Below, piece by piece: positions 7,880 through 17,105 of a stretch of 39,257 nucleotides of DNA; position 1 is the first letter of the stretch; every line of letters starts with the position of its first letter. The notes under the pieces are model-generated. The model was not told the origin of the DNA, ran no database searches, and saw only the letters and a program-made list of their open reading frames with translations. The DNA comes from Oscillospiraceae bacterium (GTDB lineage: Bacteria; Bacillota; Clostridia; Oscillospirales; Oscillospiraceae): assembly GCA_022794215.1 (NCBI GenBank), contig JAAWEH010000008.1, positions 1 through 39,257 of the forward strand, read 5' to 3'. The position numbers and the translations under genes are program-made.

Positions 7880-7908
7880 ATTATACTGTTTATGGAGCAA
7901 AACCGCAA
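7880..7908 (-). promoter_or_regulatory. Proximal mreB promoter
   Basis: On the minus strand, TTGCGG (7903-7908), a 17-bp spacer and TATAAT (7880-7885). The -35 is weak and the -10 perfect. Confidence 0.6.
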
Positions 7909-7928
7909 GGCAGTTTTCTTTCCCCCAT

Positions 7929-7957
7929 ATTATAACGGCTTTTTTCCCGCATTTCAA
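7929..7957 (-). promoter_or_regulatory. Distal mreB promoter
   Basis: On the minus strand, TTGAAA (7952-7957), a 17-bp spacer and TATAAT (7929-7934). It matches sigma-A better than the proximal promoter, about 50 bp further upstream of mreB. Confidence 0.7.
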
Positions 7958-7981
7958 CGCCAAAGGAGAAAAAAAGTAAAA

Positions 7982-8629
7982 TCATTCCCCCGCCCGGGCT
8001 AAGGTGGCGCAGACCACCGCTTCCGCTCCGGCCAGACGCAGGACTTTGGCGCACTCGGAGACAGTGGCTCCGGTGGTCAGCACATCGTCAATGAGAAGGA
8101 TCGTCTTCCCCTGAAAATTTTCCGGCTCCACGGCGGTATATGCCCCCAGCAGGTTGGCCCGGCGAGCGGCCTCTCCCTTGATCCCCGACTGGGCCGAACG
8201 CTCCTGCTTGTCCAAAGTGCGCATCACCGGGAGGTTCAGGCGCCTCCCCACCTCCTGTGCAAGGAGCTGAGCCTGGTCATAGCCCCGCTTCCGAAACCGT
8301 TTCTTTGACAGGCTGGGCCAGGAGATAAGGTCGGCGGCAAGGCCATGGTCGGTAACGGACTGGGCGATCAACACACCGAAAACTCCGCTCCGGGCGCTGA
8401 GGCCGCTGAATTTATAGCCATGGATGGCTTTTCGAACCTTATCCTGGTAGCGAAGGACAGAAACACACCCCTTTGTCAGTTCCACCTTCTTCTCCGCCGC
8501 AATGCCTTGGAGCCAGGGAAGGTCACTTTGACAATCCGGGCACAGCAATTCACCCTTCTCCAGCAGTTTGCCGCAGAAGGGGCATTTGGGTGGGAAGAGA
8601 AGATCCAGACAGAACTCAAAAAAGGACAT
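7982..8629 (-). CDS. comFC: ComF-family phosphoribosyltransferase-like protein
   Basis: A 215-residue ComFC/GntX-type protein. The N-terminus has a zinc ribbon with cysteines at 16, 19, 30 and 33 (CPFCGK ... CPDC). The type I phosphoribosyltransferase fold follows, with KRFRKRGYDQAQLLA in the middle and the PRPP-binding loop ILLIDDVLTTGATVSE near the C-terminus. In competent bacteria ComFC works with the ComFA helicase in DNA uptake; no comFA is present here. The gene overlaps the end of the upstream ribbon-helix-helix gene by 14 nt, so translation is probably coupled. Placement downstream of recD2 suggests a DNA-processing context, but the substrate is unknown. Confidence 0.9.
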   Translation of the reverse strand: MSFFEFCLDLLFPPKCPFCGKLLEKGELLCPDCQSDLPWLQGIAAEKKVELTKGCVSVLRYQDKVRKAIHGYKFSGLSARSGVFGVLIAQSVTDHGLAADLISWPSLSKKRFRKRGYDQAQLLAQEVGRRLNLPVMRTLDKQERSAQSGIKGEAARRANLLGAYTAVEPENFQGKTILLIDDVLTTGATVSECAKVLRLAGAEAVVCATLARAGE

Positions 8630-8810
8630 TTTTCATGTCCTCTTCTGTAATAGGGCCGTTCTCCTTTTCAAACTCCCAAATACATTTCTGAATCAGGTAC
8701 TGGATCTGTCCATTCAGGGTGCGGCCTTCATACTTTGCGATATAAAACAGCTTATCATGGGCATCCAGATTCATATGGAACCCTACATTCTTAATTTCCT
8801 TTTTTGCCAT
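8616..8810 (-). CDS. Small Arc-like ribbon-helix-helix regulator
   Basis: A 64-residue protein with an Arc/MetJ-type ribbon-helix-helix layout. A short beta strand (NVGFHMNLDAHDKL, about 8-21) is followed by helix A and helix B (KLFYIAKYEGRTLNGQIQYL, about 20-39, continuing to the acidic tail). Ribosome site AAGGAGGGA lies 8 nt upstream. Proteins of this type bind DNA as dimers and often repress their own promoters. Two matching inverted repeats lie in the 5' region (8826-8842 and 8869-8885). It overlaps comFC by 14 nt. The family assignment rests on pattern and size. Confidence 0.7.
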   Translation of the reverse strand: MAKKEIKNVGFHMNLDAHDKLFYIAKYEGRTLNGQIQYLIQKCIWEFEKENGPITEEDMKNVLF

Positions 8811-8825
8811 ACCTTATCCCTCCTT

Positions 8826-8842
8826 ACATGGATATGGCATGT
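8826..8842. promoter_or_regulatory. Putative operator A for the ribbon-helix-helix protein
   Basis: ACATG-N7-CATGT inverted repeat just upstream of the gene's ribosome site. A second copy of the same design occurs 43 bp away at 8869-8885. Confidence 0.5.
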
Positions 8843-8868
8843 GACTTCTTGTGCTTTAAGTGCGTTTT

Positions 8869-8885
8869 ACATGTGATTCACATGC
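8869..8885. promoter_or_regulatory. Putative operator B for the ribbon-helix-helix protein
   Basis: ACATG-N7-CATGC, with a perfect inner palindrome CATGTGA-T-TCACATG (8870-8884). It adjoins a possible minus-strand -10 (TATAGT, 8886-8891), so binding there would block initiation. No good -35 is visible. Confidence 0.5.
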
Positions 8886-8975
8886 ACTATATTGTCGATC
8901 CAATGTATCCTTCCCACCCCCGTGCCCGGAGACCTGCCACAAAGTGCAGATCGCAGGCCACTTATCCACCGGCAG

Positions 8976-11198
8976 TTACATATTATCGGCACTCGCCAAC
9001 CGCCACCTAAGACCAGAATACCTCTTCGCCTGCCGATTATTGGCCGTCATCCTGGCCACCACCGCCTCATCCCCCACAATGACCAACAGCTCCCTTGCCC
9101 GGGTAATCGCAGTATAAAGCACTCCCCGGGTTAAAAGCCGGGGGGCGGTATCCAAGGCAGCTAAAATTACCGCCCGATATTCACTGCCCTGAGACTTGTG
9201 GACGGTAACCGCATAGGCCGGCTCCAGCTCTCCCAGCATATCAGGGGAATATTCCACCAGTCGGCCATCAAAATCCACGGTGATGAGCTCCCGGCGGTTG
9301 TCCACCTCCAGAATGTGGCCGATATCCCCATTGAAAACACCCATGCCTGCCTCCAGGCCGTCGGGAGTCTTCCAAAGCACATCATAATTGTTCTTTACCT
9401 GCATGACCCGATCCCCCTGCCGAAAGGTATAGGGGCCGAATTTCCGCTCTCCCTTCCCCTCCACCGGCGGATTGACCGCGTCTTGGATGGCCCGGTTCAG
9501 GCTGGCAGTACCACCGTCGTATTTTCGGGTGGGGGACAAAACCTGAATCTGATGGGAGGGAACCCCCATATTTTCCGGCAGCCGGGAACTGACCAATTCT
9601 ACAATGGTCTCCTCCGCTGACGCCGGATCAGGGCGCCGGAGAAAGAACACGTCCTGCCCGCTCTGGTTTTTCAGCACCGGGGCGATCCCCTGGTTCACCT
9701 GGTGGGCCGAGCGGATAATAGCGCTTTCCGCAGCCTGACGGAAAACCTCGGCAAGACGCACCGTAGGCACCACACCGCTGCGGATCAGATCGGAGAGAAG
9801 GTTGCCCGCGCCCACGCTGGGCAGTTGATCCGGGTCCCCCACCAACACCAGGCGGCAGTCCTCCCGAAGAGCGGAAAGGAGCGCAGACATCAGGGTAATA
9901 TCCACCATGGATGTCTCATCCACAATCACTGCGTCGGCCTTCAACGGATCCTGCTCATTATGGGCAAAGATCAGATTGCCGGTTTTGGGATCAAAACGGG
10001 TCTCCAGCAGGCGGTGGATGGTAGCGCCCTCGGCGCCGCACAGTTCCCCCATCCGCTTGGCCGCCCGGCCCGTGGGGGCAGCCAGGGAGGTTTCCAGCCC
10101 CAGCGCATCAAACAGGGACAACACGCCCTTTAGAGACGTGGTCTTGCCGGTGCCCGGCCCGCCGGTAAGAAGCATGACCTGGCGCTGGGCAGCCAGCTCT
10201 ACCGCCCGACGCTGCTGGGGAGCATAGGTAAGGCCCTGATCCCGCTGGATCCGGTCAATGAGTCCTTCCAAATCCTCCGGAGGATACAGCTCATTTTGAC
10301 TCATATCAGAGATTCTCTGGGCCACATGGGTTTCCGCTTCCCAGTACTCCCATAGGTAGCAGGCCGTCTCCCCCGCCACCTCCTCCAACTGGATCACCCG
10401 GCGGGAGAGAAGCTCTGTCAAAGCTTCCTCCAGTGACTCGGACTCAGACACACCCAGCAGGGCGGAGGCCGCTTGCAGCAGCTTTTGCTGGGGCAAAAAA
10501 GTATGCCCATTGTCCAAATTATGCCGCAGGATAAAGGTGATCCCCGCCTCCACTCTCCGAGGGTGGGCATCGGCAAATCCCAGGCTCATGGCCAGACTGT
10601 CGGCCTGGCCAAAGTCCACCGCCAGCTCCCCCTCGGTAAGCAGGTAGGGGTTGTCTTCCACCGCCTGCCGCGCCCGGTCTCCGAAGCGGCGGTAAAGGGG
10701 CATACCCAGCTGAGCCGGCAGGTTGTAGGCAGTGAGAAAATCCAGCAGGCGGCGCATTCCCATCTGGAGCCGAAAGGCTTCCCCCATGGCTTCCGCCCGC
10801 TTTTTGGTGATCCCTTTGATGACAGTAAGCTTTTCCGGATGATTTTCCAGTACGTCCAGGGCATCCTCCCCAAACTCCTCCACCATTCGCCGGGCAGTGG
10901 AGATCCCAACGCCCCTCACCACCCCGGAGGCCAGATAGTCAAAAATCGCCTTCTCCCCCACCGGCATCCCTCGGCGGGCCACTTCCGCCTTAAATTGTTG
11001 TCCGTAGGTGGCATGGCGGGTCCAAGACCCTTGGGCGGTGAGGCTTTCTCCCGGGGCTACTCCGGGCATACAGCCCACCACGGTGACCAGTTCCTCCTCC
11101 CCCACATCCAGCCGGAGAACCGTATAGCCGTTTTCTTCGTTTTGATAGACCACCGAGTCTACCGTGCCTTCCAAGTAATTCAGCGCAAACTCGTCCAA
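8976..11198 (-). CDS. recD2: RecD2-type ATP-dependent DNA helicase
   Basis: A 740-residue SF1B 5'-3' helicase of the RecD2 (RecD/TraA-like) family found in bacteria without RecBC. The N-terminal OB-like region and helix-hairpin-helix repeats (VVRGVGISTARRMVEEFG near 93-110, LTVIKGITKKRAEAMGE near 124-140) are typical of RecD2. Walker A GGPGTGKT is at 346-353 and the DEXX box VIVDETSMVD at 424-433. The late motif AYAVTVHKSQGSEY is near the C-terminus. Length is normal. It is linked to genome maintenance and replication-fork repair. It is followed by the ribbon-helix-helix/comFC pair after 165 nt and preceded by a small membrane protein gene with a 70-nt gap. Confidence 0.95.
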   Translation of the reverse strand: MDEFALNYLEGTVDSVVYQNEENGYTVLRLDVGEEELVTVVGCMPGVAPGESLTAQGSWTRHATYGQQFKAEVARRGMPVGEKAIFDYLASGVVRGVGISTARRMVEEFGEDALDVLENHPEKLTVIKGITKKRAEAMGEAFRLQMGMRRLLDFLTAYNLPAQLGMPLYRRFGDRARQAVEDNPYLLTEGELAVDFGQADSLAMSLGFADAHPRRVEAGITFILRHNLDNGHTFLPQQKLLQAASALLGVSESESLEEALTELLSRRVIQLEEVAGETACYLWEYWEAETHVAQRISDMSQNELYPPEDLEGLIDRIQRDQGLTYAPQQRRAVELAAQRQVMLLTGGPGTGKTTSLKGVLSLFDALGLETSLAAPTGRAAKRMGELCGAEGATIHRLLETRFDPKTGNLIFAHNEQDPLKADAVIVDETSMVDITLMSALLSALREDCRLVLVGDPDQLPSVGAGNLLSDLIRSGVVPTVRLAEVFRQAAESAIIRSAHQVNQGIAPVLKNQSGQDVFFLRRPDPASAEETIVELVSSRLPENMGVPSHQIQVLSPTRKYDGGTASLNRAIQDAVNPPVEGKGERKFGPYTFRQGDRVMQVKNNYDVLWKTPDGLEAGMGVFNGDIGHILEVDNRRELITVDFDGRLVEYSPDMLGELEPAYAVTVHKSQGSEYRAVILAALDTAPRLLTRGVLYTAITRARELLVIVGDEAVVARMTANNRQAKRYSGLRWRLASADNM

Positions 11199-11268
11199 CA
11201 GCTCGATCCTCCTCTCCCATTTTTTTCATCATACCACGTTTGGGGTAAAAAGGCAAAGGACAGGCACG

Positions 11269-11613
11269 TTATGCCCGTCCTCTAGTTCGCTCCTTTACGT
11301 ACTCCGTCAGCCGCTCCTCCGGACACAGCTCCACCCCCGGCTCTCGGAGACAAAGAGCAGCGGCGATGGCCCGGCCCGTGGGGGTGAGCCCGCAGTCTAC
11401 GATCACTATGCTGCCCGTCAGTAGCCCCCCGCCTCTGAGCCAGACCAGGCTCCGAACCGACTGCTCCAAGCTTTGTCCGTCCCCCGCTCCGGGTACCAGA
11501 GAAAGGCTTTCTCCTCCTGCCGGAGTTAGGATATGCCCAAACAAAAGCCACCCCAGGCTGAGCAGCCCCACCACCGACAACAGGGACAAAATCACTTCTA
11601 AAATAGGCCGCAT
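11269..11613 (-). CDS. Hypothetical single-pass membrane protein
   Basis: A 114-residue protein starting MRPILEVILSLLSVVGLLSL. One N-terminal hydrophobic helix (about 4-27) works as an anchor or uncleaved signal. The remainder (GAGDGQSLEQSVRSLVWL ... SIVIVDCGLTPTGRAIAAAL) looks like a small soluble domain outside the membrane. ATG 11613 is chosen over the adjacent GTG 11616 because the AGAGGTGA ribosome site is better spaced. A competing frame (11282-11623) is Arg/Gly-rich and looks like a shadow. No known family recognised. It lies between the COG2426 gene and recD2, all in the same direction. Confidence 0.65.
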   Translation of the reverse strand: MRPILEVILSLLSVVGLLSLGWLLFGHILTPAGGESLSLVPGAGDGQSLEQSVRSLVWLRGGGLLTGSIVIVDCGLTPTGRAIAAALCLREPGVELCPEERLTEYVKERTRGRA

Positions 11614-11666
11614 CACACTTCACCTCTGCCCATATTACGAAAAAAGGCTGGAAGTGGTGCCAAAAA

Positions 11667-12167
11667 TCAAGCCATTACAGCGGCAAAAAGATTAAAACCC
11701 AAGGAGGTAAGGCCCGTCATAATACAGCCGGCCAAAACGACTCCCGCAACGATGCTGGGCATAGCCTTCCGCAGGGGCATATCCAAAAAGGCGGCAGCCA
11801 AAGCTCCCGTCCAGGCCCCGGTTCCGGGCAGAGGGATACCCACAAAAAGAAACAAGCCCAGATATTTATAGCGGTTTACCTTGTCTCCCTTCAGATGGGC
11901 CTTTCGCTCCAGCGCATCCACCATACCGTCCAGACGGGGAAACCGGGAACGAAGCCACTGGAAGATCCGGCGGATATAGATGATGATGAAGGGGGCGGGC
12001 AAAATATTGCCAATAACGGCGGCGGTGAAGGCCACCGGATACGGAAGCCCCAAGCCCACTCCAAAGGGAATGCCTACCCGCAGCTCGATGACGGGAATCA
12101 TGGACACCAGGAGGGTGAAAATGAATTCACCGCCTATGGTGGTTTCCAGCCAGTTAAGAAGATTCAA
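11667..12167 (-). CDS. COG2426 small multidrug export-like membrane protein
   Basis: A 166-residue integral membrane protein of the Sm_multidrug_ex (COG2426) family. Typical traits are SMIPVIELRVGIPFGVGLGL near residues 22-41, then a cytoplasmic basic loop (about 66-98), then GIPLPGTGAWTGALAAAFL, two hairpin-like repeats with Pro/Gly. Four or five membrane segments are visible. The family is named after a drug-export observation, but transport has not been generally proved and it is related to DedA-like proteins. Ribosome site AAGGAGGGG. A plausible extended -10 promoter lies at 12196-12201. Confidence 0.85.
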   Translation of the reverse strand: MNLLNWLETTIGGEFIFTLLVSMIPVIELRVGIPFGVGLGLPYPVAFTAAVIGNILPAPFIIIYIRRIFQWLRSRFPRLDGMVDALERKAHLKGDKVNRYKYLGLFLFVGIPLPGTGAWTGALAAAFLDMPLRKAMPSIVAGVVLAGCIMTGLTSLGFNLFAAVMA

Positions 12168-12192
12168 TTTTCACCCCTCCTTTCTTCGTTTT

Positions 12193-12201
12193 TTCATTGT
12201 A
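12193..12201 (-). promoter_or_regulatory. Possible extended -10 promoter for the COG2426 gene
   Basis: On the minus strand TGGTACAAT: extended TG motif plus TACAAT (12196-12201), about 30 nt upstream of the start codon. No strong -35 is seen. Confidence 0.4.
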
Positions 12202-12279
12202 CCATAAAAGCGCTATGTGAAATATGAATATTTGATAAAGAATGGTTCTTTCCGCCCAACAGCATATAGAGATCGCGCT

Positions 12280-12627
12280 TTACCCAAAAGCTTTCCCTTG
12301 AAAGGGATTGGGATTCCCTAAGGGTTTCGCCGTCAGGCGAAAGATAACACAGCCGTCGGGACAGACAACCACCTTGCTGTATTTCCCGTCGCCGCCCACC
12401 TTCTCCAAATCACCGCCGCTTCTTACCGCCTCCATAAGGGGGAAAAGGGTCAGCATCGTCTTGGAACAAATGCCGCAGCCGTCGGCGTTCACCGGACAGC
12501 CGTAGGTACAGGTATATTTGTCTCCCACCTCTTCCCCGTTCCGGCAGTAGTGCTCGGTGCGGTCACCTCGAAGAAAACCGATGACCTCGACCTCAAACTC
12601 GTATTCCTCATCCAGCCATTTTTTCAT
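12280..12627 (-). CDS. TIGR04076-family cysteine-rich protein
   Basis: A 115-residue protein matching the TIGR04076 pattern: a beta-strand start (EFEVEVIGFLRG), a Cys followed by GEEVGDKY, then CGICSKTMLTLFPLMEAVRSGG, and a late CPDGCVIFRL. Seven cysteines (28, 40, 44, 51, 54, 89, 93), several in CxxC-like spacing, suggest metal or redox binding. The family occurs mainly in anaerobes and has no established function. Ribosome site GGAGG 8 nt upstream. The start lies only 15 nt after the uvrA stop, so it is probably translated from the uvrA transcript. Whether that reflects a repair role is unknown. Confidence 0.8.
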   Translation of the reverse strand: MKKWLDEEYEFEVEVIGFLRGDRTEHYCRNGEEVGDKYTCTYGCPVNADGCGICSKTMLTLFPLMEAVRSGGDLEKVGGDGKYSKVVVCPDGCVIFRLTAKPLGNPNPFQGKAFG

Positions 12628-12642
12628 ACGTGTTGCCTCCGT

Positions 12643-15465
12643 TCACAGCATTTTCTTCAGGTACTGTCCAGTGTAGCTGCCCGGGCAGGCGGCCACAGTC
12701 TCGGGGGTGCCGGTACAGACGATGTTCCCGCCCCTGTCTCCCCCCTCGGGGCCCAGGTCGATGATGTGGTCGGCTGTCTTAATAACGTCCAGGTTGTGTT
12801 CGATGACCAGAACGGTGTTCCCCTTCTCCACCAAGCGTTGGAGCACATCAATAAGCTTATGGACGTCATAGCTGTGGAGGCCGGTGGTAGGCTCATCCAG
12901 GATATAGATGGTCTTGCCTGTGGACACCTTGGCAAGCTCAGTAGCCAGCTTCACCCGTTGGGCCTCGCCGCCGGAGAGCTCTGTGGAGGGCTGGCCCAGT
13001 TTGATATAGGAAAGTCCCACCTGAGAGAGAGTCAGCAGCTTATTGTAGATTTTCGGCAGATTCTCAAAGAAAGGCAGGGCCTCGTCCACCGTCATCTCCA
13101 AAACTTCATAGATATTCTTACCCTTGTAGCGAACCTCCAGTGTCTCCCGGTTGTATCGCTTGCCGTGGCAGACGTCGCAGGGAACATAAATATCGGGCAG
13201 AAAGTGCATCTCGATTTTCAGCAGACCGTCGCCTGAGCAGGCTTCACAGCGGCCGCCCCGGACGTTAAAGGAAAACCGGCCGGCGTTATAGCCCCGGGCC
13301 TTGGCGTCGGGGGTGGAGGCAAAAAGATCCCGAATGTCGTTAAAAAGGCCCGTATAAGTGGCCGGATTGGATCGGGGGGTGCGGCCGATGGGAGACTGGT
13401 CGATGGCGATGACCTTGTCCAAATACTCCTCCCCCTCTATGCCGGTGTGCTTGCCGGAGCGAGTTTTGGCCCGGTTTAGGTCGGCGGCCAGACGCTTATA
13501 CAAAATTTCATTCACCAGGGAGGACTTGCCCGAGCCGGACACGCCGGTGACGCAGGTAAAGCTGCCCAGGGGGATGGACACATCCACACTCCGCAAGTTG
13601 TTCTCTGCCGCACCCCGGATAGTGAGGAACTTACCGTTGCCCTTCCTCCGCTCTTTGGGCACAGGAATTTTCAGCGCTCCGGAGAGGTAAGCGCCCGTCA
13701 GGGACTCGGAGCTCTGCATGATGTCCTCCACCGTGCCCTGGGCGATGATATTGCCCCCGTGGACGCCGGCGCCGGGGCCCACGTCGATGATGTGGTCGGC
13801 AGCGCGCATGGTGTCCTCATCGTGCTCCACCACCAAGAGGGTGTTGCCCAGATCCCGCAGCTCCTTCAGAGTAGCAAGCAGCTTGTCGTTATCCCGCTGG
13901 TGTAATCCGATGGAGGGCTCGTCCAAAATATACAGCACCCCCATGAGGGAGGAACCGATCTGGGTGGCCAGGCGGATGCGCTGACTTTCACCGCCCGAGA
14001 GGGTAGCGGCGGCCCGGGACAGGGTGAGATACTCCAGCCCTACCGACTGCAAAAACTTCAGCCGGGCCTTGATCTCCTTCACAATCTGCCCCGCGATCAT
14101 GGTTTTCTGCTCGTTAAGCCTCAGCTTTTCCATGAAATCCAGCCCATCGGTCACCGACCTGTGGCAGTAGGCGTCGATATCCATATCCCCCACAGTAACC
14201 GCCAGGGATTCCCGGCGCAGCCGTTTGCCCTTACAGTCGGGACAGGGGCACTCGGACATGCACTCCTCCAGCTCCCGGCGCATGGAGTCGGACTGGGTCT
14301 CCCGATACCGCCGCTCCAGGTTGTTGCAGATCCCCTCAAAGGGCTGCATCAGGGTTCCCTGGCCGTTGGCCCGGTCATAGGTCAGCTTCAGCTTTTCCCC
14401 TTTGGTGCCGTAGAGGAGCACGTCCAGCACCTCCGGCGGCAGCTCCTTCACCGGGGTGGTGAGCTTGAACTTATAGCGTTTGGCCAGGGCCTCGAAATAC
14501 ATTCGGGAGATGGAATCTCCTTTGATGTTGTTCCAGCCCGAGGCGGTGATGGCCCCCTCTATGATGGACAGCTCTTTATTGGGGATGATGAGCTCCGGAT
14601 CCACCTTCAGTTGGACGCCCAATCCCGTACAGGTAGGACAGGCTCCGAAGGGATTGTTGAAGGAGAACATCCGGGGTGTCAGCTCCTCAATGGATATGCC
14701 GCAGTCCTCGCAGGCATAGTTCTGGGAGAAGGTGATATCCCGATCCTCCCCCACAATGTTGATGACCACCAGACCTCCCGCCAGGTTGGACGCCACTTCC
14801 ACACTGTCGGTGAGGCGCTGGGTAATATCCTCCCGGATGACCAGCCGATCCACCACGATCTCGATATTGTGCTTTTTGTTCTTGTCCAGCTTGATCTCTT
14901 CCGACAGATCGTAGAGGGAGCCGTCGGCCCGCACCCGAACATATCCCGACTTTCGTGCGTCCTCAAAAATCTTCAGGTGCTCGCCTTTCTTCCCCCGGAT
15001 AACGGGGGCCATGACTTGGATACGGGTAGCCTCGGGCAATTTCAAGACCTGGTCGATGATCTGGTCGATGGTCTGCTGCTGGATCTCCTTGCCGCAGACG
15101 GGACAGTGAGGAACGCCCACCCGGGCCCACAGAAGGCGGAGGTAGTCGTAAATTTCCGTCACCGTGCCCACGGTGGAACGGGGATTTTTGGAGGTGGTCT
15201 TCTGGTCGATGGAGATGGCGGGAGAAAGTCCGTCAATAGAGTCCACATCCGGTTTCTCCATCTGCCCCAAAAACATACGGGCGTAGGAGGACAGGGACTC
15301 CACATACCGCCTCTGCCCCTCGGCGTAAATGGTGTCGAACGCCAGGGAGGACTTGCCCGAACCCGAAACGCCGGTAAGTACCACCAGCTTGTCCCGGGGG
15401 ATAACCACGTCGACATTCTTCAGATTGTTAGCGCGTGCGCCTTTGACTACGATAGTGTCTTGCAT
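12643..15465 (-). CDS. uvrA: Excinuclease ABC subunit A
   Basis: A 940-residue UvrA, the damage-sensing ATPase of nucleotide excision repair that loads UvrB. Two ABC modules are seen: Walker [15 protein letters not shown] near residue 32 and [14 protein letters not shown] in the second half, and signatures [16 protein letters not shown] and [15 protein letters not shown]. Zinc-binding CxxC pairs occur as CPVCGK, CEDCG...CPTCTGLG and CEACSGDG...CDVCHGKRY. The start is [10 protein letters not shown] (ATG 15465), preceded by AAAGGAG at 8 nt. An in-frame extension to 15486 lacks a ribosome site. uvrB lies upstream in the same direction, three genes earlier. Confidence 0.97.
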   Translation of the reverse strand: MQDTIVVKGARANNLKNVDVVIPRDKLVVLTGVSGSGKSSLAFDTIYAEGQRRYVESLSSYARMFLGQMEKPDVDSIDGLSPAISIDQKTTSKNPRSTVGTVTEIYDYLRLLWARVGVPHCPVCGKEIQQQTIDQIIDQVLKLPEATRIQVMAPVIRGKKGEHLKIFEDARKSGYVRVRADGSLYDLSEEIKLDKNKKHNIEIVVDRLVIREDITQRLTDSVEVASNLAGGLVVINIVGEDRDITFSQNYACEDCGISIEELTPRMFSFNNPFGACPTCTGLGVQLKVDPELIIPNKELSIIEGAITASGWNNIKGDSISRMYFEALAKRYKFKLTTPVKELPPEVLDVLLYGTKGEKLKLTYDRANGQGTLMQPFEGICNNLERRYRETQSDSMRRELEECMSECPCPDCKGKRLRRESLAVTVGDMDIDAYCHRSVTDGLDFMEKLRLNEQKTMIAGQIVKEIKARLKFLQSVGLEYLTLSRAAATLSGGESQRIRLATQIGSSLMGVLYILDEPSIGLHQRDNDKLLATLKELRDLGNTLLVVEHDEDTMRAADHIIDVGPGAGVHGGNIIAQGTVEDIMQSSESLTGAYLSGALKIPVPKERRKGNGKFLTIRGAAENNLRSVDVSIPLGSFTCVTGVSGSGKSSLVNEILYKRLAADLNRAKTRSGKHTGIEGEEYLDKVIAIDQSPIGRTPRSNPATYTGLFNDIRDLFASTPDAKARGYNAGRFSFNVRGGRCEACSGDGLLKIEMHFLPDIYVPCDVCHGKRYNRETLEVRYKGKNIYEVLEMTVDEALPFFENLPKIYNKLLTLSQVGLSYIKLGQPSTELSGGEAQRVKLATELAKVSTGKTIYILDEPTTGLHSYDVHKLIDVLQRLVEKGNTVLVIEHNLDVIKTADHIIDLGPEGGDRGGNIVCTGTPETVAACPGSYTGQYLKKML

Positions 15466-15504
15466 GGGGGGATCTCCTTTGCACAAGATAAAAATCGACG
15501 GGCT

Positions 15505-16281
15505 TTAATGCAGTACCGTCAGGCCGTGGATAAAAACGCCAAGCTCCACGACACACAGCAGGCACCAGCCTATATAGCGGCTGTACATCTCCCACTCGGA
15601 GGGTTCCGCGCCCTCCACGTCCCGGATCCGAAAGCTCAGATCCCAGCGGAAGATCTCATCGGCGTAGAGAATGCTGGCCGAGTTGAGCAGGGCGATCAGG
15701 AGCAGCAGCCAGAAAAAGAGGATATCGCCCCGGCGGACGACAGCGGGGCCCAGAGAAAAGCTGAGGATATCGGCCACCTGGGGCATCTGAATGGCGTCGG
15801 GAGCGGAATAGCCCGTCGTCCTGACAACGTCTCCGCCCCAGTGGAGGGCGCCCTGTTCATCCTTCAGCCAGAGCAGCTCTCCGTTCGTACCCACATAGTA
15901 GGCCCCCCGGTAGAGGAGCTCAGAGCCCTGCCACACCTGGACGCCGCCGGTCACCGGGCCCTCCCAGTCGCCGGGATCTTTGGCGGCCTCCGGATCGGGA
16001 GAGACGGTGTAAGGGCCGAAGGTCTCGTCCTCCACCCGGCACATCACCGTGTATTCCCCTCCGGAACCCTTTACGGTATACTCCGTCAGGAAGCCGGCGG
16101 CCTTGCTGTGGTAAGTCACCGTGTCCCCCTGAACACTTTTCTCGTAGAAGATGCTACGGCGCTCTACTCCCTCCCGGCTGCCCCACAGGAAATAGAGGAT
16201 GAGAAAAAGAAGGAGCAGAACCCCCTGGAAAAGAAGCAGGAGGCGCTGGAGACGGGTCAGGGCAGACCATCTTTCTTTCAT
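15505..16281 (-). CDS. Hypothetical membrane protein with extracytoplasmic domain
   Basis: A 258-residue protein I cannot place in a family. One helix at about 12-33 is followed by a soluble, probably outside, beta-rich domain (about 40-180; [39 protein letters not shown]). Two more helices lie at about 186-206 and 233-252. Ribosome site AGGAGG six nt before the ATG. It lies 39 nt before uvrA and 19 nt after the TfoX-DUF3788 gene, so it belongs to the same minus-strand run. No catalytic residues are recognisable. Confidence 0.7.
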   Translation of the reverse strand: MKERWSALTRLQRLLLLFQGVLLLLFLILYFLWGSREGVERRSIFYEKSVQGDTVTYHSKAAGFLTEYTVKGSGGEYTVMCRVEDETFGPYTVSPDPEAAKDPGDWEGPVTGGVQVWQGSELLYRGAYYVGTNGELLWLKDEQGALHWGGDVVRTTGYSAPDAIQMPQVADILSFSLGPAVVRRGDILFFWLLLLIALLNSASILYADEIFRWDLSFRIRDVEGAEPSEWEMYSRYIGWCLLCVVELGVFIHGLTVLH

Positions 16282-16300
16282 GAGGATCCTCCTTCCGAAA

Positions 16301-17074
16301 TCACTTCACCGGCGGTTTTTCCTTCATTTGGATCAGCCGTTTCACATCCTCCAGCTGGGGCCCCTCCTTTACATCTACCAACAGCCACTTGCCGCCGTTG
16401 AATAGAGCGGTCTCCCGGTATACCTTCCGGAAGGAAGCTGAAAATGTGGACAGCAGGAGCTCCACCTCAGCCAACTGTTTGGCGTTGAGCGTCACCATAG
16501 CGGTGAACCACCCTGGCCGGACATAGAGGACGCACAGGGACTTGCTCCCTTTTTTGAACTTTAGGTTCCAGCCCCGATCCATGGAACATTTGCTGAACTC
16601 AACGGAGGGAGATACCTTGTAGGTCTCCTCCAGCCAGGTTTGGAACACAGAGAACAATGGAGTGCCCACCCAGCGTTCTATATCCCTCGGCTCCGGCTTC
16701 ATATGGGCGGGCCAGACCACGTCCCAAGGCGCCGGCCCCTCCACCGGAGCTTCCTTCTTCTTTTTCTGCGCTTTCTTGGGCAGAGGGGTGGCCTCCTCGG
16801 CCAGGCGCACCGCTTCCCGCAGGGTCTCCCGGTCATCGGGATCCAGGACGTAATAGGGCTTGGCCCCCTCATAGGGGGGCTGGGTGGGACGGTCTGCCAG
16901 AAGGGTTTCCAGGCAGGGCAGGGTTTTTACCATAACCCGGTCATCGCAGATGATGAGGACAGGCTTGTCGCTGCAATAGACCATATACTCCCCGAACATT
17001 TTCCGGGAACGGATAGGGCCCAAGCCCTCCAGCTGCTCGCAGATGTAGGCTACAAATTCCGGACTGCTTGCCAT
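16301..17074 (-). CDS. TfoX-N / DUF3788 fusion protein
   Basis: A 257-residue two-domain protein. Residues 1-95 match the TfoX N-terminal domain (PEFVAYICEQLEGLGPIRSR, then KMFGEYMVYCSDKPVLIICD and the late KPYYVLDPDDRETL). A lysine-rich linker (KKAQKKKKE, about 98-107) leads to residues 112-250, which look like DUF3788. There, PEPRDIERWVGTPLFSVFQT, then FKKGSKSLCVLYVRPGWFTAMVTL and the late RETALFNGGKWLLVDV are typical. TfoX-N is known from competence regulators in proteobacteria but is widespread as a small stand-alone domain; DUF3788 has no known role. Ribosome site AAAGGAG. The AKR gene ends 31 nt upstream. Confidence 0.8.
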   Translation of the reverse strand: MASSPEFVAYICEQLEGLGPIRSRKMFGEYMVYCSDKPVLIICDDRVMVKTLPCLETLLADRPTQPPYEGAKPYYVLDPDDRETLREAVRLAEEATPLPKKAQKKKKEAPVEGPAPWDVVWPAHMKPEPRDIERWVGTPLFSVFQTWLEETYKVSPSVEFSKCSMDRGWNLKFKKGSKSLCVLYVRPGWFTAMVTLNAKQLAEVELLLSTFSASFRKVYRETALFNGGKWLLVDVKEGPQLEDVKRLIQMKEKPPVK

Positions 17075-17105
17075 GGCAATGCTCCTTTCTCTTCCGGCGG
17101 TGGAC

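Noticed and set aside
14161-16401. Long plus-strand open frame (746 codons) opposite uvrA and its neighbour
   Set aside because: Antisense shadow produced by GC-rich coding; no start signal, low-complexity Gly/His-rich product.
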